Part shown: positions 53,318 to 60,186 of the stretch, in pieces | How positions within the stretch are numbered: position 1 is the stretch's first letter | Layout of the letters: the number at the start of each line of letters is the position of its first letter | From: Parachlamydia acanthamoebae | GTDB lineage: Bacteria; Chlamydiota; Chlamydiia; Chlamydiales; Parachlamydiaceae | Direction: 5' to 3' | DNA length: 64,000 nucleotides | NCBI RefSeq assembly: GCF_000875975.1 | Contig: NZ_BAWW01000033.1 | Location: forward strand, 1 to 64,000 | Notes under the pieces: model-generated | Database searches by the model: none | What the model saw: only the letters and a program-made list of their open reading frames with translations | Told to the model about the DNA's origin: nothing | Translations under genes and position numbers: made by a program

Positions 53318-54262
53318 ATGCGCATTCTTTTTACTGGAGCTAGTTCTTTTTCTGGTATGTGGATGGTCAAACAGTTGGCTGATCAGGGACATCAAGTGAC
53401 AGCTATTTTTAAACGCTCCCATACCGACTATTCCGGAACACGCGGACAACGTGTTCAGGCCATTCTTCCTTTTGTTCAAGCTATTTTCAATTGTTCTTTT
53501 GGCAGCCAACGTTTTTTAGAACTTACCGCTAATAAAGGCCCATGGGATCTATTTTGTCACCATGCAGCCGATGTGCAGAATTATAAGAGCCCCGAATTTG
53601 ATGTTGGAATAGCTGTCGCGAACAATGTCAGCCATCTTAAACAAGTTTTAGAAGCCTTATTGATGCAACAATGTAAAAAGGTGGTCTTAACGGGAACGGT
53701 TTTTGAACAAAATGAAGGGGACGGGACATATCCATTAAAAGCCTTTTCACCATACGGGTTATCAAAAGGCTTAACATCTGAAATTTTCCGATTTTATACC
53801 GAAAAATTGGATATGAAGTTAGGAAAATTCGTCATCCCTAACCCTTTTGGTCCCTATGAAGAGCCTCGTTTTACGGCATATCTTGTGCAGAAATGGTTTA
53901 AGAAAGAAGTTGCGGCAGTTAGTCATCCATCCTATGTCCGTGATAACATTCACGTAGCGTTACTCGCGAAGGCATATGTCCATTTCATAGAAAATCTTAA
54001 GGATGAGCCTGGCTTTGAAAAACTAAATCCTAGCGGTTATGTGGAAAGCCAGGGAAGTTTTACCAAGCGTTTTTCCTCAGAGCTGCGCCCTCGTTTAGAT
54101 TTGTCTTGCGAATTTGAGCTGCATACTCAGACAGACTATTCAGAGCCGAAAGAACGTTATAATACGGATCCTCTTCGTTATCTGGAATGGGATGAGCAAA
54201 AAGCTTGGGATGAGCTAGCCGTATTTTATCAACAGACATATGGAAGCTATAAGCATGGTTGA
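53318..54262 (+). CDS. NAD(P)-dependent SDR epimerase/reductase (4-ketosugar reductase candidate)
   Basis: A 314-residue extended SDR. N-terminal LFTGASSFSGMWMVKQL binds NAD(P); YGLSKG near 147 supplies the catalytic Tyr-Lys, with TGTVFEQNEG providing the Ser/Thr. In the operon it most likely reduces the 4-keto group to give a CDP-6-deoxyhexose, an RfbJ/Tyv-like step; the exact stereochemistry cannot be read. There is no RfbH (3-dehydrase), so no 3-deoxygenation is expected. Overlaps the glycosyltransferase frame by 23 bases. Confidence 0.8.
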   Translation: MRILFTGASSFSGMWMVKQLADQGHQVTAIFKRSHTDYSGTRGQRVQAILPFVQAIFNCSFGSQRFLELTANKGPWDLFCHHAADVQNYKSPEFDVGIAVANNVSHLKQVLEALLMQQCKKVVLTGTVFEQNEGDGTYPLKAFSPYGLSKGLTSEIFRFYTEKLDMKLGKFVIPNPFGPYEEPRFTAYLVQKWFKKEVAAVSHPSYVRDNIHVALLAKAYVHFIENLKDEPGFEKLNPSGYVESQGSFTKRFSSELRPRLDLSCEFELHTQTDYSEPKERYNTDPLRYLEWDEQKAWDELAVFYQQTYGSYKHG

Positions 54263-55139
54263 TTCTATAGGCATTGTCTTTATTACACATTGTGCGAAGA
54301 AGCATTTACCTTTTTGTTTGCCACCTCTTTTCAACTCATCTTTAAAGCCACGCATTCTTGTCGTGAATTCTTCGTCCAATGATGGAACAGTTGAACTTGC
54401 GCAAGCAATGGGAGCGGAGACGTTGGTGATTGAAAGGTCTTTATTCAATCATGGATCTACTCGGGAATTAGCGAGAAAACATCTCAATACAGATATTGTG
54501 GTGATGATGACCCCAGATGCCTATCTGACAAATTCCGAAGGATTAGAATATTTACTGGAGCCTATTCTTCAAAGAAAGGCATCCATTGCATATGCTCGCC
54601 AAATCGCACACACAGATGCGGACTTTTTTGAGTCCTTTCCGCGAGAATTTAACTATCCTGCTCAAAGTCATCTAAGAGGTATTGAAGATGCTGCTCAATT
54701 TGGGACGTACACTTTTTTTTGTTCAAATTCATGTGCAGCATACCGCAATCAAGCTTTAGATGAAATTGGAGGATTTCCTTCAGTCCTTTTAGGAGAAGAT
54801 ACAGCAGTTGTTGTCCAATTGTTGAAAAAAGAACATCGCATTGCTTATGTAGCTGAAGCTATCGTTCATCACTCACATCGCTATTCATTAAAGCAAGAGT
54901 TCGAGCGTCATTTTGATACAGGCTTAGCCAGAAAAAAACTTCATGCATTACTGCAAGAAGCCGGTTCAGATAGCGCTAGAGGAAAAAAATATGTGCGAGA
55001 AATGATTGAAAGGTTGTTGCAAAATCAACCGCTTATGATTCCATATGCATTTTTGCATATTTTGGCAAAATGGGCTGGATACAAAATCGGTGTTATTGCC
55101 ATAGGCTGTGTTTTTCTGGAAATCCTGCTAAATTTTTGA
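54240..55139 (+). CDS. family 2 glycosyltransferase with replaced C-terminus
   Basis: Rhamnosyltransferase-like GT2 enzyme expected to add the deoxysugar to a surface glycan. The 299 residues (or 294 from the ATG at 54255) show VVNSSSNDGTVELA near 40, FNHGSTRELARKH near 65 and ALDEIGGFPSVLLGED near 177. The end is abnormal: after YKIG the sequence reads VIAIGCVFLEILLNF, whereas the second copy at 57770 continues SSWMPLWLKKKLSSQDFYW, the ending usual for this family. About 140 bases have been deleted here, so this enzyme may have reduced or altered activity. Confidence 0.8.
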   Translation: MEAISMVDSIGIVFITHCAKKHLPFCLPPLFNSSLKPRILVVNSSSNDGTVELAQAMGAETLVIERSLFNHGSTRELARKHLNTDIVVMMTPDAYLTNSEGLEYLLEPILQRKASIAYARQIAHTDADFFESFPREFNYPAQSHLRGIEDAAQFGTYTFFCSNSCAAYRNQALDEIGGFPSVLLGEDTAVVVQLLKKEHRIAYVAEAIVHHSHRYSLKQEFERHFDTGLARKKLHALLQEAGSDSARGKKYVREMIERLLQNQPLMIPYAFLHILAKWAGYKIGVIAIGCVFLEILLNF

Positions 55140-55190
55140 TTTGACGATTCTTTTGAGAATGCCATCAGGAATACCACGCGACCTAAATTA
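54838..55190 (+). repeat. direct repeat, left copy (glycosyltransferase tail)
   Basis: The sequence from 54838 is repeated nearly base for base from 57517. The left copy lacks about 140 bases present in the right copy between GGATACAAAATCGG and CATAGGCTGTG. After the shared GACGATTCTTTTGAG the two copies remain recognisably alike to about 55190. Confidence 0.85.
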
Positions 55191-55327
55191 CTATATCTAA
55201 ATTCTTCGTGAAAAATGAGACGAAAATGAGAAGAAAAGGTCTCGACAAAAATACTACAGTTGTAGCAAGTTGTATGAAATTAAGGGAAAATGAAAAAATA
55301 ACTTGAACATACGAAAAGGAGAAATTT

Positions 55328-55669
55328 ATGAAATCTTATTTTATTTTACTCATGTTTTTACTCTGCATCATTATGAATAGTGGAAATGCTGCAATAATGA
55401 AATGCTCTATTGCTGCTGAGCAAAACCAAGGGAAAGGCAACGAAACGATTTTTATAGATTCTTCCCAAATTCATTTTTCAGGCGATGAAATATTTGTTAC
55501 ATTAAATAATGAAATGCTTCCTGTTAACAGTCTATGTGGCAACTATCGAGGAATTTTTATTGAATATAAATGCGGTGTTGGTTATTGGGTATGCCCAAGG
55601 TGTACGAAAAAAAATGAATTATGGGATTATCCATATTGCCAGCATTGTCCATATGTATGTCCCAAGTGA
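55328..55669 (+). CDS. small secreted protein with C-terminal zinc-ribbon-like Cys motif
   Basis: A 113-residue precursor with a signal peptide (YFILLMFLLCIIMNSGNA). The mature part ends in CPRCTKKNELWDYPYCQHC, a CxxC-x12-CxxC arrangement typical of a zinc ribbon, plus a last CPK. AAAAGGAG precedes the ATG. No family recognised. It is the first of three secreted-protein genes lying between the two repeat copies. Confidence 0.7.
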   Translation: MKSYFILLMFLLCIIMNSGNAAIMKCSIAAEQNQGKGNETIFIDSSQIHFSGDEIFVTLNNEMLPVNSLCGNYRGIFIEYKCGVGYWVCPRCTKKNELWDYPYCQHCPYVCPK

Positions 55670-55692
55670 AAAAAATTAGCAACGAAATTTGG

Positions 55693-56682
55693 ATGTTATA
55701 TAAACGGTTTGTCATGACCTTTGCGTTTACCGTCTTGTTTTTGCCATTGTTGGCCTTTGCAGAGTGTTATGATGGGATGCATACCAAACAAACAGAAAAT
55801 TTACAAAATATTTTAACTTCCATGCCTATTGAAGATAGGCAAGATTTAGAATGCTTATTCCGCTATCTAATGGCAGATGGAGATTTTGCTTACGCCCTTT
55901 TTGGCGATAAACCGATAGCATTTTCTGATTTTTATGTGGATCTAGAACTTGGATTTTTTTTTAACCAATCAACCCTCAACTCCTTTGCGACTATTTATAA
56001 AGGATGGCTTGTATGGCAGAAGTATAAATCATCTTTTCCTTCAAACTCTTTTATTTTAATGGATTATGTGAGTGTCGATTATAAGTTGATTGGATTTGTT
56101 TTGTATCACAAACAAAAGGTACAAGCTCTTTATGATAAACATCAGCCATTAATGAACATTGTTTTTCAAGATGTAGATCGCATAGCAACAGTTATTTGCT
56201 CACCGACTTTAGAGCACTTAAAATTAGAGTATGACAAACACTTATATCATCAAGCTCTGGGGCTTCTACTAGGCTATGATGCAACCAATGCTAAAAGATT
56301 TCGAGACAAATTTGAGTTAATCGATGCTCTCATGATTGGACCTTTTGCCTTAGAGGGGCTAAATGTTAAAACTACGGAAACCATTCTATTAAACCTTCAG
56401 GATAAAAAATCAATAGATTCACAATATTCCAATTTTAGAGAATTAAAGATCCCCGATATTATTCGGCAGCTCAATAACTTGTCTGATAATTTGAAAGTAA
56501 TAAATCTGAGCCTAAGGGATGAGACCCTATCTCCTATAAAAATACCGAAATATATGGCTTTTGAAGGAGATCAGGAGGTGATTGCAAGGCAAAAGGCGTA
56601 TGATAAAATTCGTGATAGGCTAATAAAGATTTATTTTTCTGAAAACTTTTTAGAAATCATTTTATCTCGGTTGCAATCATGA
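55693..56682 (+). CDS. secreted protein of the LFGEKP paralogous family, distant member
   Basis: A 329-residue protein counted from the ATG at 55693, which gives a proper signal peptide (MLYKRFVMTFAFTVLFLPLL, cleavage after LAFA). The ATG at 55714 is also possible; the upstream frame to 55621 overlaps the previous gene. FAYALFGDKPIAFSD near 72 and GLLLGYDATNAKRF near 193 align with the family member at 39887 (LAYTLFGEKPLSF, LLGYGTHNS), and the C-terminus ends with a similar IYFSENFLEIILSRL. No known domain. It overlaps the FKBP gene by 4 bases, so the two are translated together. Confidence 0.7.
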   Translation: MLYKRFVMTFAFTVLFLPLLAFAECYDGMHTKQTENLQNILTSMPIEDRQDLECLFRYLMADGDFAYALFGDKPIAFSDFYVDLELGFFFNQSTLNSFATIYKGWLVWQKYKSSFPSNSFILMDYVSVDYKLIGFVLYHKQKVQALYDKHQPLMNIVFQDVDRIATVICSPTLEHLKLEYDKHLYHQALGLLLGYDATNAKRFRDKFELIDALMIGPFALEGLNVKTTETILLNLQDKKSIDSQYSNFRELKIPDIIRQLNNLSDNLKVINLSLRDETLSPIKIPKYMAFEGDQEVIARQKAYDKIRDRLIKIYFSENFLEIILSRLQS

Positions 56683-57401
56683 AAAAAATGATCTTTTTTG
56701 TAATGGTGTTTTTTTTATTTTCAGGCGCTTATTATGTGTTTCATAACGTTTTACATCAAGTTAGCGCATTGCCAACGCATCGAAATGTTGATGACCAAGT
56801 ATCATCAATTTTGAGTGATGAGGAACGCCATCAAATTTCTCTTTGCATAGCAAATATATTTTGGAATCAATTATCTCAATATAGTCCTTTTTATGACCTC
56901 GATGTGGTAGTGGAAAATTTGAATGAACTAGAAACTGGAAAAAAAATGCCTCTTCACAAACATGAGTGTCAACAGCAAATGCTTTCCTTATTGGATAAGA
57001 TATCTTCCTATCACGCATGTCTAAACTTGAAAGCTGCAGAGCTATATTTAGAAGAAGTCGCCAAGAGAAAAAATGTTGTGGAGGTTATTCCACACAAAGT
57101 CTATTACGAAGTCCTTCAATCAGGCAATGATGCCATAACAACTCCTGAATATACCTTTAAGATACACCTCATTGAAAGTCGGCTATGCAAAGGCGAGGAA
57201 GTAGTTATTCAAGATACCCGTTTATCCAAAAGACCTATTACACTAGTACTTTCAGATACCATTCTTGGTTTTGCTAAAGGGGCTTCTGGAATGACTTGTG
57301 GAGAACGACGCAAGATTTATATTCATCCAGACTTGGCTTATGGAAAATACGGTCGTCATGGATTCCAGCAGTTAATGATTTGTGATGTTGAGAAATTATG
57401 A
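56679..57401 (+). CDS. secreted FKBP-type peptidyl-prolyl isomerase (Mip/FkpA-like)
   Basis: A 240-residue protein with an N-terminal signal or anchor (IFFVMVFFLFSGAYYVF). The C-terminal half (about 140-240) reads as an FKBP domain: VYYEVLQSG near 148, TPEYTFKIHLIE, SDTILGFAKGASGMTCGERRKIYIHPDLAYGKYG near 196-228, of which IHPDLAYGKYG is the family signature. The helical first half resembles the dimerisation segment of Mip. It would fold secreted proteins at Xaa-Pro bonds. The key aromatic residues of FKBP are only partly conserved, so activity may be reduced. Confidence 0.75.
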   Translation: MKKMIFFVMVFFLFSGAYYVFHNVLHQVSALPTHRNVDDQVSSILSDEERHQISLCIANIFWNQLSQYSPFYDLDVVVENLNELETGKKMPLHKHECQQQMLSLLDKISSYHACLNLKAAELYLEEVAKRKNVVEVIPHKVYYEVLQSGNDAITTPEYTFKIHLIESRLCKGEEVVIQDTRLSKRPITLVLSDTILGFAKGASGMTCGERRKIYIHPDLAYGKYGRHGFQQLMICDVEKL

Positions 57402-57516
57402 AAATTGTTTAATGCTCATTTGAAAAAAATATTTATTTAGTAGAGCCTGATTTAAGATAAATTTTTCCAAAAAATAGCCAGCGTTAAGATGTTTTCAGAG
57501 TTTTTATTTTCTATGT

Positions 57517-57960
57517 GCATTGCTTATGTAGCTGAAGCTATCGTTCATCACTTCACATCGCTATTCATTAAAGCAAGAGTTCGAGCGTCATTTTGATACA
57601 GGCTTAGCCAGAAAAAAACTTCATGCATTACTGCAAGAAGCCGGTTCAGATAGCGCTAGAGGGAAAAAATATGTGTGAGAAATGATTGAAAGGTTGTTGC
57701 AAAATCAACCGCTTATGATTCCATATGCATTTTTGCATATTTTGGCAAAATGGGCTGGATACAAAATCGGAAGTATGAGTTCTTGGATGCCGCTCTGGTT
57801 GAAAAAGAAGTTAAGTAGCCAGGACTTTTATTGGGTTTCTCAAGATTTCATGCAGGGCCGTTCAAAGATGTTATGATTAGTTGGACATTTCCCGGAAAAT
57901 TTTCTGCCGCAGGCTATTGGCATAGGCTGTGTTTTTTCTGGAAATCCTGCTATAATATGT
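57517..57960 (+). pseudogene. second, degenerate copy of the glycosyltransferase 3' part
   Basis: Nearly identical to 54838-55139. It has a one-base insertion (CACTTCACATC versus CACTCACATC) that shifts the frame and a TGTGAG in place of TGCGAG that creates a stop, so it cannot be translated as a fragment of the enzyme. Importantly it retains the natural 3' end: GSMSSWMPLWLKKKLSSQDFYW and a stop at 57876, followed by the non-coding bases that became coding in the left copy. Confidence 0.85.
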
Positions 57961-58090
57961 TTTTGAAAGAGTATTTGCATTTTCTCAACCTAGTTTTGCA
58001 AACCGTTCTTTAAAATTTTCTGTAAAAAATTCAATTTTGACGATTCTTTTGAGGAGGTCATCAGGAACATCACGCGATTGATTGTAATAT
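57517..58090 (+). repeat. direct repeat, right copy
   Basis: Partner of the left copy at 54838-55190. The intervening 2.3 kb carries three secreted-protein genes. Confidence 0.8.
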
Positions 58091-58330
58091 CCCAGACCTA
58101 ATTAATATAATTCGTCTCTTACTTCAGTGGTTCATTTTTGTTTTTAGGTCGTTTGACAGGAATTTCAGTGTTATCGATTAAAATGACATCATAGCGCGAC
58201 ATCACTTTATAAAAGTTCTTTACGACCTGGTAATGCAAAATCGGGGTGTTGGATGTGTCTTCAATCTAAGAACGCATTACAGTGTAAATTTCAGTTGAAA
58301 CGATTGGGCGCATTAAAAATGTTGCTAGTG
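57990..58330 (-). pseudogene. transposase-like remnant (DDE_4/IS5 type) and ORF tail
   Basis: On the minus strand 58200-58130 reads SRYDVILIDNTEIPVKRPKNKN, the conserved first-Asp region of DDE_4 transposases (IDGTE..I.RP.). Farther along, 58100-58010 reads YYNQSRDVPDDLLKRIVKI and ends EFFTENFKERFAKLG with a stop; this tail may be the transposase end or another lost gene. Stops and shifts separate the pieces. The left repeat copy at 55141-55190 carries a shorter version of the same tail. Confidence 0.6.
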
Positions 58331-58532
58331 GTTGCCGTCACTTTAGCATGCTTGGCAGAAAAAAAATCAATAAAATTGTAGGCGATCTTAAGAAAGAGAA
58401 AATCACTTTCCTAAGAGGAAAGAGAGCTCAAAACAGGAAGACCGATGACTAAGATTGTCTTGATGCTTTCTTAATTTTTGTGCTATCGTTCCTCAGCATA
58501 CGGAAGTGTGAATCAACTTAAAAAGGACACAT
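58331..58532. other. non-coding stretch
   Basis: No gene recognised. Probably more element debris followed by the promoter and leader of the next gene; AAAAAGGAC lies just ahead of the ATG at 58533. Confidence 0.4.
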
Positions 58533-59267
58533 ATGTTTGGTTTAGGAATGTCATATCAGGATCCAATGATCTCGATTAGTCAAGGAGTCGAAGGTACTGT
58601 AGAATATACATTTACAAAGGGTGAACACAAGTCTAAAGTGATGATCATCAAAGAAGAAAGTAATGATCTTGCTTACAAGGTATCTGTAACTTACCATGGA
58701 CTTAGGAATAGTCGATCCCATTGGACCATTCATATCAATGATAAACTTCCGACTATAGATGGTGAAAATTTGAATTACTTTGGGTCAAAAGTATTCATAT
58801 TTAAATCAGTTGGAAGAACAACGCTTGAAGTACAAGAAACGGATGAGCATTGTACCGCATCTGTATGGATATGCCTCTCTGGAGAAAGGTATGAGGTACA
58901 TAGAACCCTTTCAATAGTCAGTGAAAAGATTAAAGCTTTGATTGAGAAAGGAAAAATTTTCAAACCAGCTGATGGTAAAGAAGTAAAAAAAATCTTCTAC
59001 AGTGAAGATGCTGGCGTCTTTCTTTATGTTAGAGATAAGAATCGGGGGCATAGTGATATTTATTACGCAAACGAAGGTGAATTTTCTAAATGCGAATCAA
59101 AGATGATTATTCAGTGTAGATGCCCAGCAGGAGATTCATCGTGGAAAGTTAAGCTTCCAACAGAAATCGAACCACGCATTCTTGAATTTCCTCAAGGCAA
59201 CGCTGATGGGGGCCACGGAAATAATGTTTCGTGGGATAAAACATCTCTGAAAAGTATCATTTTGTAG
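58533..59267 (+). CDS. orphan hypothetical protein
   Basis: A 244-residue soluble protein without signal peptide. Beta-rich sequence with alternating hydrophobic and polar residues; a Cys cluster CRCPAG near 188 and a Gly/Asn/His-rich stretch (FPQGNADGGHGNNVSWD) near the end. No motif recognised. The ATG is preceded by AAAAAGGACAC. It is flanked by transposase debris on the left, which hints at acquisition. Confidence 0.6.
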   Translation: MFGLGMSYQDPMISISQGVEGTVEYTFTKGEHKSKVMIIKEESNDLAYKVSVTYHGLRNSRSHWTIHINDKLPTIDGENLNYFGSKVFIFKSVGRTTLEVQETDEHCTASVWICLSGERYEVHRTLSIVSEKIKALIEKGKIFKPADGKEVKKIFYSEDAGVFLYVRDKNRGHSDIYYANEGEFSKCESKMIIQCRCPAGDSSWKVKLPTEIEPRILEFPQGNADGGHGNNVSWDKTSLKSIIL

Positions 59268-59460
59268 TTTGCATACCGCCCACCCGTAAGTTGACGAGCG
59301 TATAGTAGAATTTTCATAGTCGGGAGAGGGGGTATAGTGACTCGGTCCAAGAAACTTCCTCTCAAATTCTTCACTTCCGTGCAAATAACTGTGGGTTTAT
59401 CCTAGAAATTCTTTCTTGAGTTTTCCTGCTTTTATTATTTGGCTTAATTGACGACACGCC

Positions 59461-59997
59461 CTAATTTCTAATCACTTTTTTAGCTAGAGAAATATGGTAA
59501 TCATGTCCTAAAAGCTTAGGACTCAAACCATATTTTTTTCTGAGTGCTTCTAGTTCTGGGGATTCCACTTGCAAGACGACGTAGCTTGCTGTTTTAGAGG
59601 GCTGAACAATCACAATTTGTTTCAGTTCAAACTGGAAAATTTGTCCGATTTCTTCGGGCGTAATGTTTTCATCTACGTAAAAAACACTGATATGCGCACC
59701 TGGTGCGCCTTCTGTACGGAAATAAGGAGGCTTGTCGTATCCATCTTCCAATTCTAACATAGGAAAAAGAGTATGAATGTACGCATCATCTACTTTCAAA
59801 TAAACAAAACCATCAGATTTCGCAACTAATTCCCCTTCCATTGAGAATTGCACACGTGCATATTCCGTGACTTCATCCCAGGAATAATCAACGGCAGTGG
59901 CCGACTGAGTTTGGGAAGCAGATTCTAAGGCCCACACCGAGGAAAATTGAGTGATAAGTAGGACAATGCATAGACTTAAAATTCTTTTATAACCCAT
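59461..59997 (-). CDS. secreted 2H phosphoesterase-like protein
   Basis: A 178-residue precursor with a signal peptide (ILSLCIVLLITQFSSVWA, cleavage near residue 23). Two HxS motifs, H102-I-S104 in GAHISVFY and H168-I-S170 in DYHISLAKK, are 66 residues apart, as in the 2H phosphoesterase fold, and VVLQVESPELEALRKKYGL matches the usual linker. Known 2H enzymes act on 2',3'-cyclic nucleotides, 2'-5' RNA or ADP-ribose 1'',2''-cyclic phosphate. A secreted form is unusual and would meet host or environmental substrates. The motif pattern is seen; substrate is unknown. Confidence 0.7.
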   Translation of the reverse strand: MGYKRILSLCIVLLITQFSSVWALESASQTQSATAVDYSWDEVTEYARVQFSMEGELVAKSDGFVYLKVDDAYIHTLFPMLELEDGYDKPPYFRTEGAPGAHISVFYVDENITPEEIGQIFQFELKQIVIVQPSKTASYVVLQVESPELEALRKKYGLSPKLLGHDYHISLAKKVIRN

Positions 59998-60186
59998 TAC
60001 ATCATCCTTTTTAAGTATAAAATGACTTGAAATCCACTTTATTGAATGAGTTTACCCAAACTTCCAGACTTTCGTGTATTTCTCGAAATGAACGTTTGTA
60101 ACAAAAACTTATTAACATATAACAAGAAAATGTTTTATTTGCAATAAAATATTATATAGGTAGCTGCCGTAGTTTTAATTTATTTA

